DNA of 9,329 bases. Origin: DATFLK01 sp035267815 (GTDB taxonomy: Bacteria > Pseudomonadota > Zetaproteobacteria > Mariprofundales > Mariprofundaceae). The first letter of the stretch is position 1, and every line of letters begins with the position of its first letter. The notes under the pieces were generated by a model. That model saw nothing but the letters and a program-made list of their open reading frames with translations. It ran no database searches and was not told the origin of the DNA. Positions 1 through 5,456 of this stretch are shown here, piece by piece. The stretch lies in contig DATFLK010000010.1 in assembly GCA_035267815.1 (NCBI GenBank), forward strand, positions 1 to 9,329. The letters are read 5' to 3'. The translations under genes were made by a program, and so were the position numbers.

Positions 1-132
1 GGGCGTATGGGCCTGCGCGATGGCATCCTCGGGGCCGCCGGAGCCCATACCCCATCCATCCATGACAATCAGCAGTGCGGGTCTGCGACCCTCAAAGTGA
101 TGGCATAGCGATGCATAGTCACCGGAACTCAT
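1..132 (-). CDS. gpmI: 2,3-bisphosphoglycerate-independent phosphoglycerate mutase, N-terminal fragment
   Basis: Only the first 44 codons lie in the window; the gene continues past base 1. The enzyme interconverts 3- and 2-phosphoglycerate in cytoplasmic glycolysis and gluconeogenesis and uses Mn2+ rather than 2,3-bisphosphoglycerate. The visible protein starts MSSGDYASLCHHFEGRRPAL and continues with LLIVMDGWG and then EDAIAQAHTP. This matches the start of the family, where the Asp of DGWG/DGYG is a metal ligand and the N-AI-x-A-x-TP segment follows. The ATG at 130-132 is chosen because the frame hits a TGA a few codons upstream and the conserved block begins about 16 residues in, as usual. 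No good Shine-Dalgarno is visible. The gene follows the reductase on the same strand but is separated by 180 bp with a hairpin, so it is probably an independent unit. The family call is fairly secure despite the short fragment. Confidence 0.85.
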   Translation of the reverse strand, partial: MSSGDYASLCHHFEGRRPALLIVMDGWGMGSGGPEDAIAQAHTP

Positions 133-176
133 CGTACAAGCCGATCTTTCACAGTTCCGGGAACAGGAGTGGCTGA

Positions 177-205
177 ATAAAACATATTCGCACGCTCTGA
201 TTCAA
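177..205 (-). promoter_or_regulatory. Possible sigma70 promoter for gpmI
   Basis: Read on the minus strand, TTGAAT (200-205, 4/6 to the -35 consensus) is followed after 17 nt by TTTTAT (177-182, 4/6 to the -10 consensus). A start of transcription near 170 would leave a leader of about 40 nt before the gpmI ATG at 132. The match is modest and is supported mainly by correct spacing and position. Confidence 0.3.
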
Positions 206-273
206 CGGTTGTCATGATGCGCCGCGATCCTACACAAAGCCGACCAACTTCCAAGCGGGCGTTGTCCCGGCAC

Positions 274-302
274 GGGAGTGGAAGGCCCTCCCTTCCACTC
301 CC
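274..302 (-). terminator. Perfect 12-bp hairpin after the reductase gene (terminator-like)
   Basis: GGGAGTGGAAGG (274-285) is the exact reverse complement of CCTTCCACTCCC (291-302), with a 5-nt loop. CGTTGT (260-265) and ACAACG (306-311) could extend the base of the structure. It begins 10 bases past the reductase stop codon at 313-315, the place for a terminator. On the minus strand it is not followed by a U-run, so it is either a weak intrinsic terminator or an RNA-stabilising 3' structure. Confidence 0.55.
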
Positions 303-312
303 TTTACAACGA

Positions 313-1290
313 TCAGCCTTCCTGTGGGGCGAAAACGAACGGGTCGCTGTGGATATCCTGCATCTTGGCACCCGACATAAAGCACATGCGCTTCAGGCCA
401 TCCACAATGGGTGGATCCCCGCACAGATAGATGCGCCATCCCGCCATATCCGGCATTTCGTCGCGCACCACATCAATCACGTTACCCTGCTTCCCGCCCT
501 CCGGCGGATCGCCATGCAACACGCAGGGGGTGTAATCCATATTGTCGTTTTCCGAAGCCATCTCCCGCATGACATCGATCATATAAAGTCCCGGCGTGGC
601 CAGACTGGCGTGGAAGAATCGAATGGGCCCGCGGTGCCCCTGTGCAAGGGCATCCCGAACGATGCCGTACAGCGGCGCCAGCCCCGTGCCGGTACCCACC
701 AGCAGCAGTCCGGCGTCGGGATCGGCAGGCAGGTAGAAACAGTCCCCGGAAGGGCCGAAAAACTCAAGATCCTTCCCCTCCTCCAGATCATCGAATACCC
801 AGTTGCTCATGCGACCTTCGGGCACACGCTTTATATGAAACTCCAGCTCCGACTCGTCCGGCAGGCTAGCCAGCGAATAGCTCCGGATCAGTTCATCCGT
901 CGGACGAACCAGATTGATGAACTGACCGGCCCGATATTCGAAAGGCGTCTCGCAGGAAAACCGGAGCCGCATCACGCTCTCGTTCAGCAGGTTCTTGGAT
1001 ACCAGGGTGGCGCGCTGCCGCACCGCCGCACTGTCGACCATGGAGATCTCGAGATCATCCTCGGGCTCGCAGACGCAGGCCAGAAAATAGTTCTGCGCAC
1101 GAAGGGTATCCTTAATCCCCTTTTGGGCAGCTTCGGGGACTGTACCGGTCGTCGCCCGCACCATGCATGTATGGCAAACTCCACTCCGGCAAGAGGATGG
1201 CAACATGACATTATGGCGCATCAGGCAGTCGAGAACGCGCTCCCCCGCCTTGCACTCATATGTTTTTCCTTCAAAGGTGAGAATCGACAA
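313..1290 (-). CDS. 2Fe-2S ferredoxin / FAD / NAD(P)H oxidoreductase, candidate globin or NO-dioxygenase reductase
   Basis: This is a modular electron-transfer protein that passes electrons from NAD(P)H through FAD to a plant-type [2Fe-2S] cluster and then to an acceptor. It resembles the reductase subunits of bacterial oxygenases (phenol hydroxylase, methane monooxygenase). Counting from the upstream GTG at 1308, the N-terminal ferredoxin domain (about 7-92) has ligands C40, C45 and C48 (SCRSGVCHTC) and C78. The FAD domain follows with RSYSLAS at 142-148. The NAD(P)-binding domain has VGTGTGLAP (204-212), CGDPP (296-300) and the terminal SDPFVF. I place the start at TTG (1288-1290) because a perfect AAGGAGG lies 7 nt before it and would be inside the gene if GTG 1308 were used. 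This gives 325 aa. It lies downstream of two truncated hemoglobins on the same strand, 94 nt from the second. No oxygenase subunit is present, so the natural inferred partner is a globin; that role is not shown by sequence. Confidence 0.85.
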   Translation of the reverse strand: MSILTFEGKTYECKAGERVLDCLMRHNVMLPSSCRSGVCHTCMVRATTGTVPEAAQKGIKDTLRAQNYFLACVCEPEDDLEISMVDSAAVRQRATLVSKNLLNESVMRLRFSCETPFEYRAGQFINLVRPTDELIRSYSLASLPDESELEFHIKRVPEGRMSNWVFDDLEEGKDLEFFGPSGDCFYLPADPDAGLLLVGTGTGLAPLYGIVRDALAQGHRGPIRFFHASLATPGLYMIDVMREMASENDNMDYTPCVLHGDPPEGGKQGNVIDVVRDEMPDMAGWRIYLCGDPPIVDGLKRMCFMSGAKMQDIHSDPFVFAPQEG

Positions 1291-1297
1291 CTCGGCG

Positions 1298-1304
1298 CCT
1301 CCTT
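1298..1304 (-). promoter_or_regulatory. Shine-Dalgarno that decides the reductase start
   Basis: The minus strand reads AAGGAGG, then a 7-nt spacer, then TTG at 1288-1290. The longer GTG-initiated reading (1308) would place this perfect site within codons 2-4, so the TTG start is preferred. Confidence 0.65.
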
Positions 1305-1328
1305 CCACGTTTTCTATTTGATATGAAA

Positions 1329-1363
1329 GCGGGATTTTGCACGATCCCCATGCAAAATCCCGC
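1329..1363 (-). terminator. 13-bp perfect hairpin between hemoglobin and reductase genes
   Basis: GCGGGATTTTGCA (1329-1341) pairs without mismatch with TGCAAAATCCCGC (1351-1363) around a 9-nt loop. On the minus strand it follows the membrane hemoglobin's stop codon by about 20 nt and is followed by only three U residues (TTTCATATC). It may be a partial intrinsic terminator or an mRNA-processing or stabilising element that sets the reductase level relative to the globins. No separate promoter for the reductase is convincing in the remaining intergenic sequence. Confidence 0.55.
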
Positions 1364-1384
1364 CCATGGTTTACACCAATGCCA

Positions 1385-1888
1385 TCAGCGATTCAGCACA
1401 TCGGCCCGTGTGGACTCAGCCGTATCGATCACTGTCTGGATCAGATCTTCGCCGACCCCGAGCTCGGCCAGCGTCGAACGCAGGTGGGCCAGCACATGGT
1501 CGAAGTGCGAACCATCCAGGCCCCGCTGAACCAGATGCTTATGGCCTTCCCGCATATCCTTGCCGGTATAGTTGTTCGGACCACCGAATACCATGGTTAG
1601 AAAGGACTTCTGCTTGGCAGCCTGTCTATCCATATCCACTCCCTCGAAGAAGGTGCTGATATAGGCATCAGCCAGTACACGGCGATAGAAGATATCCACT
1701 GCCGCATCGATGGCGGCATCGCCGCCAAGGATCTCGTATAGCGTCTTCTCCCCGGCAGACTGACCGCCCCCGCCGGATGCACTGCTCTTCGCGGGCGGAT
1801 GGGCAATCGCCTGAAGGCCGATCTGGGCCAACAGTACAAGGAGCACGGCAAGCAGGATCAGGGGCAGAATGATCGTGAAGAAATTCAT
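1385..1888 (-). CDS. Membrane-anchored group I truncated hemoglobin (trHbN-like)
   Basis: Group I truncated hemoglobins bind heme and O2, and several act as NO dioxygenases, turning NO and bound O2 into nitrate. The 167-residue protein has three parts: a hydrophobic segment at about 4-24, a Gly/Ser-rich linker (about 34-47), and a complete globin domain from about residue 49. Family landmarks are visible: YEILGG at the start of the domain, FYRRVLAD with B10 Tyr68, KQ with E11 Gln93, GGP and YTGKDMREGH with proximal (F8) His116, and a conserved C-terminal helix. The N-terminus before the hydrophobic stretch has no positive charge. An AIA-H site near 27-30 leaves open a cleaved signal peptide instead of an anchor, so the side of the membrane on which the globin sits is uncertain. 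The start ATG (1886-1888) has a G-rich GGGGGA upstream. It lies 12 bp after the soluble paralogue at 1901-2269 and is surely co-transcribed with it. Confidence 0.87.
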   Translation of the reverse strand: MNFFTIILPLILLAVLLVLLAQIGLQAIAHPPAKSSASGGGGQSAGEKTLYEILGGDAAIDAAVDIFYRRVLADAYISTFFEGVDMDRQAAKQKSFLTMVFGGPNNYTGKDMREGHKHLVQRGLDGSHFDHVLAHLRSTLAELGVGEDLIQTVIDTAESTRADVLNR

Positions 1889-1900
1889 GGCTGGTCCCCC

Positions 1901-2269
1901 TTATTTATCCAGTACGTCGTTGCGGGTCGACTCGGCCACATCGATCACAGTCTTGATCAGTTCCTGCTTGACGCCGAGCTCGGCCAGCGTGGAGCGAAGG
2001 TGCGCCAGAACGTGGTCGAAATGCGAATCGTTCAATCCCATCTCGTGTACCATCCGCTTGTGCCCCTCACGCATGTCCTTGCCGGTATAACTGTTCGGAC
2101 CGCCGGTCACCATGGTCAGAAAGGCCTTCTGCTTGTTGGCCTGCATCTCCATATCCACGCCGTCAAAGAAGCGGCTGATATACTTGTCGGCCAATACCCG
2201 GCGATAGAAGACATCGACCGCTGCATTGATCGCGGCCTCGCCGCCCAACTGTTCATAGACTGTGCTCAT
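1901..2269 (-). CDS. Group I truncated hemoglobin (trHbN-like), soluble
   Basis: A 122-residue cytoplasmic 2-on-2 globin of typical family length, with no signal or membrane segment. Visible landmarks are YEQLGG at 5-10, FYRRVLAD with B10 Tyr22, KQ with E11 Gln47, GGP and YTGKDMREGH with proximal His70, and HFDHVLAHL. The Tyr-B10/Gln-E11 pair is the one used by mycobacterial trHbN to hold O2 for reaction with NO, so NO dioxygenation is a reasonable prediction, though not proved. A longer reading from 2314 exists, but the ATG at 2267-2269 is preferred: GAGGAGG stands 6 nt upstream and the globin begins immediately, whereas the 15 extra residues would run through the operator region. It is the first gene of the minus-strand group, next to an NsrR-like operator, and is about three quarters identical to the downstream membrane form, implying tandem duplication. 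Confidence 0.93.
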   Translation of the reverse strand: MSTVYEQLGGEAAINAAVDVFYRRVLADKYISRFFDGVDMEMQANKQKAFLTMVTGGPNSYTGKDMREGHKRMVHEMGLNDSHFDHVLAHLRSTLAELGVKQELIKTVIDVAESTRNDVLDK

Positions 2270-2275
2270 CTTGTT

Positions 2276-2282
2276 CCTCCTC
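2276..2282 (-). promoter_or_regulatory. Shine-Dalgarno for the soluble truncated hemoglobin
   Basis: GAGGAGG on the minus strand, 6 nt before the ATG at 2267-2269. It fixes the start against the longer open frame beginning at 2314. Confidence 0.7.
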
Positions 2283-2312
2283 GGTTTTAGGTAGCTGTAT
2301 GCGATCATCTTC

Positions 2313-2337
2313 AATGATGCATACTGGATGCAACATT
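2313..2337. promoter_or_regulatory. Putative NsrR operator
   Basis: AATGATGCAT (2313-2322) and ATGCAACATT (2328-2337) form an inverted repeat with 9 of 10 positions complementary and a 5-nt centre. Taken as an 11-1-11 site, it shares the GATGCAT...ATGC core of the known NsrR consensus (half-site AAGATGCATTT); I count 15 of 22 positions matching. It covers the -10 and start region of the likely hemoglobin promoter, the position expected for repression relieved by NO. The neighbouring gene encodes an NsrR-like protein. Identity as an operator is inferred from motif and context. Confidence 0.7.
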
Positions 2338-2361
2338 AGATTCGCTGGACAAAGTTGTCAA
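2333..2361 (-). promoter_or_regulatory. Promoter of the truncated hemoglobin operon
   Basis: The minus strand carries a perfect -35 TTGACA at 2356-2361. With 17-nt spacing the -10 is TAATGT (2333-2338, 3/6); with 15-nt spacing it is TCTAAT (2335-2340, 5/6). Either start would lie within the proposed operator and give a leader of roughly 55-60 nt. A small palindrome, GACAA-2 nt-TTGTC (2348-2359), overlaps the -35. Confidence 0.6.
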
Positions 2362-2374
2362 CAGAATATATCTT
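2346..2374 (+). promoter_or_regulatory. Possible nsrR promoter, giving a near-leaderless transcript
   Basis: TGGACA (2346-2351, 5/6 to -35) is followed after 17 nt by TATCTT (2369-2374, 4/6 to -10). Transcription would start about 7 nt later, near 2381, which is the second ATG of nsrR. No Shine-Dalgarno is visible before either ATG, consistent with leaderless translation. The -10 match is weak, so this is tentative. Confidence 0.3.
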
Positions 2375-2851
2375 ATGAAAATGCAGCTGACCCTCTACAC
2401 GGACTACTCATTGCGCGTCCTGATCTATCTCGGCATGCGACCGGATAAACAGGTTACGATCAGCGAAATGGCGGAAGCCTACGGCATATCACGCAACCAT
2501 CTGGTGAAGGTGGTCCACCATCTGGGACAGACGGGATATGTTCACACCACACGCGGGAAAGCCGGTGGTATGCGGTTGGGAAAAGCTGTCGAGGAGATCG
2601 TCATCGGTCAGGTGGTGCGTCAGACAGAGCCGCACATGAACCTGCTGGAGTGTTTCGAGGAAGAGACCAATACCTGCCCCATTGCCGCCGCCTGCGCCCT
2701 AAAGAACGTCCTCTACCGGGCCAGGAAGGCGTTCATCGACACGCTCGATGGCTACACGCTGGCCGATGTGCTCGGCAACCGGGTACAGATCGAACAGATC
2801 CTGATCACCGAGAGTTCATCCCCTGACAAAGAGGACCAGGAAAAGGGCTAG
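2375..2851 (+). CDS. nsrR: Rrf2-family transcriptional regulator, NsrR-like nitric oxide sensor
   Basis: Rrf2 regulators bind DNA as dimers through a winged helix-turn-helix and sense signals with an Fe-S cluster; NsrR uses a [4Fe-4S] cluster that NO destroys, releasing repression. The N-terminus MQLTLYTDYSLRVLIYLG, the helix-turn-helix at about 28-50 (ISEMAEAYGISRNHLVKVV) and the wing RGKAGGMRLGK are close to known NsrR. Cluster ligands are all present: C93, C101 and C107 (E-C...TCPIAAAC), plus Asp10, equivalent to NsrR Asp8 if the protein starts at Met3 (2381). That start fits the family better than 2375, and neither has a Shine-Dalgarno; the difference is two residues. The C-terminus is a short acidic, probably unstructured tail. 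The gene is divergent from two truncated hemoglobins, with an NsrR-like operator between them, and its stop codon overlaps that of batD. An Fe-S-sensing relative such as IscR or RsrR is less likely from the Cys spacing and context. Confidence 0.9.
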   Translation: MKMQLTLYTDYSLRVLIYLGMRPDKQVTISEMAEAYGISRNHLVKVVHHLGQTGYVHTTRGKAGGMRLGKAVEEIVIGQVVRQTEPHMNLLECFEEETNTCPIAAACALKNVLYRARKAFIDTLDGYTLADVLGNRVQIEQILITESSSPDKEDQEKG

Positions 2852-4533
2852 TCCGCGCCTGCCACCGCGTCGCGCCTCCGACCGATTCGTCCGAACTCCT
2901 CCGGTGCAACCCGATCGACCGGCTTGCGCGCGGCCCGATTGATGGTGTCGCGCATCTGACGCACCAACCGAGCACTCAATGCAGGCGGCTGTCCACTGGA
3001 GGCATAGCGACTCTTCTCCAGCGCCTCCAGCCACTTACCGCTCTCCGACCCCTGAAGATCGGGGAAAAAATCGAGCAGGCCAAGCGGCGAGAGACTTGCC
3101 GGCACAGAGAGATAACGCTTGAGCCGTTCGAACTGTTCATGATCATCCGATGCCGAAAGCACCCAGCGCACCCCAAGCCGCCTTCCGGGACGCCACTTCA
3201 AGAGCGCGACAAACCGTCTTGGCGACAACCACCATGTCAGCAGCGTACCCATCCAGAGCAGGAAGAACGTCACGGCAAGCCACTTCCACCAGCCGGCTAT
3301 CCCGCGAACCGGCCCCGTCCGAGCTCCTCTGTGGGACGGATCAGCCCGGAATACCACCGAATCCTGCGACTGCCGAGGCGGTGCGACTTGCAAAACCACA
3401 GTCTTGGCGACGGCGTTCTCAACACGCCCATGCTGCGGATCGAAATAGGGAACACGGATCGACGGTAGCGACATCTTCCCCGATGTCTGGGGAAGCAGAA
3501 CAACCCGCCAGATTCCACTTGCCAATGCCGTGGCATCACTCTTCTTCATTGAGATATCCGGTGTTTCCGGATAGGCCTTGAACGTTCCGTCAATCCGCAT
3601 CTGCTGTTTGATATCGGGCAGGGAGACCGCCAGCATCCCGCTCCCCTGCATGGTGACGGTCCACGTCAACGGCTCGCCGGCCACGCCGCGCGACTCCGAT
3701 ACGCCAGAGTGAATCTCGATCTGACCAACGGGCAATCCTCTGGCATCAGCCGGCAGGGGGCGCACATGGATACGCCGGGCCGCCCCTCTGGCCACCTTCT
3801 GGCGCAAAATACGGCGCTGGTCACCCAAGCTGGCATGGCCCGCAGCCACTCGCCGGCCCTTTGCCGTCTGGACCAGCGTGGCATGCATCACCGGTCCGGA
3901 GATCACAAGATCACCCGCCTGCTTCGGAAAAAGAAGGTACTTGAAGCTGGAAACTTGGACCCGGCGTCCATTCATCACCCGCTCTTCATGCACGCTCTTT
4001 TTGACCGCTTCGACGCGGAAGCCATCAAAGGCGGGGAGCGATAGCTTCGGAGAGAGTTCCTCGTCCGTGCTGAACACGCTAAAACGGTAGGTGATCTGCT
4101 GATGGTTCCAGACCGAGCTCCTGTCGACATCCGTATCGATCCAAAGCCGAGCATCATCGACATCCCCCGTCTTGTTCAACACCTTCACCGTGAAGGGCTG
4201 GCTAGAATACACCTCCCCCCGCGAGGTGGCTCGCAGGGCCGGCACCTGCAATACGCCGGTGTGTTTCGGGCCGAGCTGGAAACGCTTCTCCAGCCATTTC
4301 TCGGCTTGGTGCCCGCTTCCCTTCGGGATGACATAGAAATCCTGCTTCAGAGGGGAGAGATCGAGCGAGAAGTCGGCGTCACTGCCATTCAGGCGAACGG
4401 AAAGGATCAGGGTATGATCCTTTGCGATCCGATCATGATTGACCGTCGCAACCAGCTTGCCAGCAGCCCACGCGGATGCCGGTACAACCAGCCATGAAAC
4501 CATCCAGACTAAAAACAGCACACGTCTTACCAT
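2848..4533 (-). CDS. batD: BatD-like membrane protein of the Bat operon
   Basis: This is the last gene of the operon and matches the BatD ("oxygen tolerance") family by architecture and position. The 561-residue protein has a signal peptide (about 1-23, WAA cleavage region) and a long extracytoplasmic part of beta-rich domains (about 25-410), with family-like phrases such as QITYRFSVFS, SFKYLLFPKQAGDLVI, GEPLTWTV and LLPQTSGKMSLPSIRVPYFD. A membrane helix at about 416-437 and a roughly 120-residue basic C-terminal cytoplasmic region follow. It is thought to act in the envelope with the VWA proteins BatA and BatB; no enzyme motif is visible. The ATG at 4531-4533 overlaps the end of batC by 7 nt, indicating coupled translation. 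Its TAG stop shares a CTAG with the convergent nsrR, leaving no room for a terminator between the two genes. Confidence 0.85.
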   Translation of the reverse strand: MVRRVLFLVWMVSWLVVPASAWAAGKLVATVNHDRIAKDHTLILSVRLNGSDADFSLDLSPLKQDFYVIPKGSGHQAEKWLEKRFQLGPKHTGVLQVPALRATSRGEVYSSQPFTVKVLNKTGDVDDARLWIDTDVDRSSVWNHQQITYRFSVFSTDEELSPKLSLPAFDGFRVEAVKKSVHEERVMNGRRVQVSSFKYLLFPKQAGDLVISGPVMHATLVQTAKGRRVAAGHASLGDQRRILRQKVARGAARRIHVRPLPADARGLPVGQIEIHSGVSESRGVAGEPLTWTVTMQGSGMLAVSLPDIKQQMRIDGTFKAYPETPDISMKKSDATALASGIWRVVLLPQTSGKMSLPSIRVPYFDPQHGRVENAVAKTVVLQVAPPRQSQDSVVFRADPSHRGARTGPVRGIAGWWKWLAVTFFLLWMGTLLTWWLSPRRFVALLKWRPGRRLGVRWVLSASDDHEQFERLKRYLSVPASLSPLGLLDFFPDLQGSESGKWLEALEKSRYASSGQPPALSARLVRQMRDTINRAARKPVDRVAPEEFGRIGRRRDAVAGAD

Positions 4534-5456
4534 GCCGGCCCCCCGTAGGCTTCAGCGCGGGGTGATTTTCTGTTCAGCCGATGACGCAGGAATACGCCGA
4601 CCCCTTCCTTGACGAGATGCAGTTCATGCTCGGCCTGTCGGGCGCTCATGGTACCCGCCTGGGAGGGGTGCGCCTTGTTATCAGCTGCATGCTTGGGTCG
4701 GGCCGGGTGCCGTGCAGCCATGGATCGAGATCCCCCACCCTGTTTCTGCGATTTCTTTCCGGCTGTTTTATGCTCTGCATTCGACGCCATCCTCTTTCCC
4801 TTGTCGCCATGATGCGGCGCGGTAGTCGATGCCTGTTTTTGGGTACGCTTCTTCCCGTCATCGGAGGCGGAAGGTTGCTGACCCTCGTGCGGGCCTCGCC
4901 GCTGTTTACGGGTCAGACCCGCAGGCGGTGTCTGCTCATCATCCGCCACCTCCTTGCCCAGCAACCGTTTGACAACCTTCAGGTTATGACGTGCCTTGGC
5001 GTGATCCGGCAAATAGTTGAGGGCAGTACGCCACGCCTTGCTGGCCGGACGCAACTCGCCCTGGCCGTAGAGACAATTACCGAGATTATACCAGATACTG
5101 GCGAGAAATCCGGGGTCATCCGGCGAGCCGGCCACATCGCCCGATGCCTTCATCTGGTGTGGCATCAATTCCAGACTCGTCCGGAAGGCCTCCTCCGCCT
5201 CGTGCATTCGACCCATTCGCATCAGTACGACGCCCTTGCCGAACTGGCCTTGGGCGCTCTCATCCCAGTGATCCAGAGCCTGCCGGTTTTCACCCTTTTC
5301 ATAGAGCTGATAGGCAACCTGGTTGTCACGGTAGAACCATCCGGCCTGCGCCGTAACAGGCAGGCCGGCCAACAGAAGCAGACCGGAAAGCACGGTCAGC
5401 AGGCGTCGCACCGCCATATGTCCGGGTAACCGGTAAAACCGTATCAGGAGAGCCAT
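4527..5456 (-). CDS. batC: BatC-like TPR protein with a long basic tail
   Basis: A 309-residue exported or membrane-anchored protein. A hydrophobic signal segment lies at about 18-38 (ending VTAQA). TPR-like helices cover about 47-167, including YQLYEKGENRQALDHW, LMRMGRMHEAEEAF and IWYNLGNCLYGQGELRPASKAW. A low-complexity stretch rich in Lys, Arg, Gln, His, Ala and Ser covers about 168-280. The end carries GVFLRHRLNRK, a divergent form of the LLRRKF-like end of Bat TPR proteins. TPRs mediate protein contacts, and in the family this protein is believed to help assemble the envelope complex. The open frame extends upstream to 5609, but I take the ATG at 5454-5456: AAGGAG lies 9 nt upstream and the longer form would run deep into batB. 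A later ATG (5415-5417) would give a more typical signal peptide but has no ribosome site. It overlaps batB by 13 nt and batD by 7 nt. In many gammaproteobacteria this part is fused to BatB. Confidence 0.8.
   Translation of the reverse strand: MALLIRFYRLPGHMAVRRLLTVLSGLLLLAGLPVTAQAGWFYRDNQVAYQLYEKGENRQALDHWDESAQGQFGKGVVLMRMGRMHEAEEAFRTSLELMPHQMKASGDVAGSPDDPGFLASIWYNLGNCLYGQGELRPASKAWRTALNYLPDHAKARHNLKVVKRLLGKEVADDEQTPPAGLTRKQRRGPHEGQQPSASDDGKKRTQKQASTTAPHHGDKGKRMASNAEHKTAGKKSQKQGGGSRSMAARHPARPKHAADNKAHPSQAGTMSARQAEHELHLVKEGVGVFLRHRLNRKSPRAEAYGGPAW

Noticed and set aside
154..164. Short palindrome GTTCC-g-GGAAC in the gpmI leader
   Set aside because: Five-base arms are expected by chance and no regulator motif is recognised.
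129..371. Minus-strand small frame between gpmI and the reductase
   Set aside because: It overlaps the reductase 3' end in another frame and crosses the hairpin at 274-302; no ribosome site and no recognisable sequence.
214..1326. Long plus-strand open frame (370 codons) opposite the reductase
   Set aside because: It is antisense to the reductase, whose ferredoxin, FAD and NAD motifs are clear. The plus-strand translation is rich in His, Gln and Arg without any recognisable domain.
4581..5429. Plus-strand open frame of 282 codons opposite batC
   Set aside because: It lies across batC in antisense. Apparent hydrophobic stretches come from reverse reading of the Lys/Gln-rich tail.
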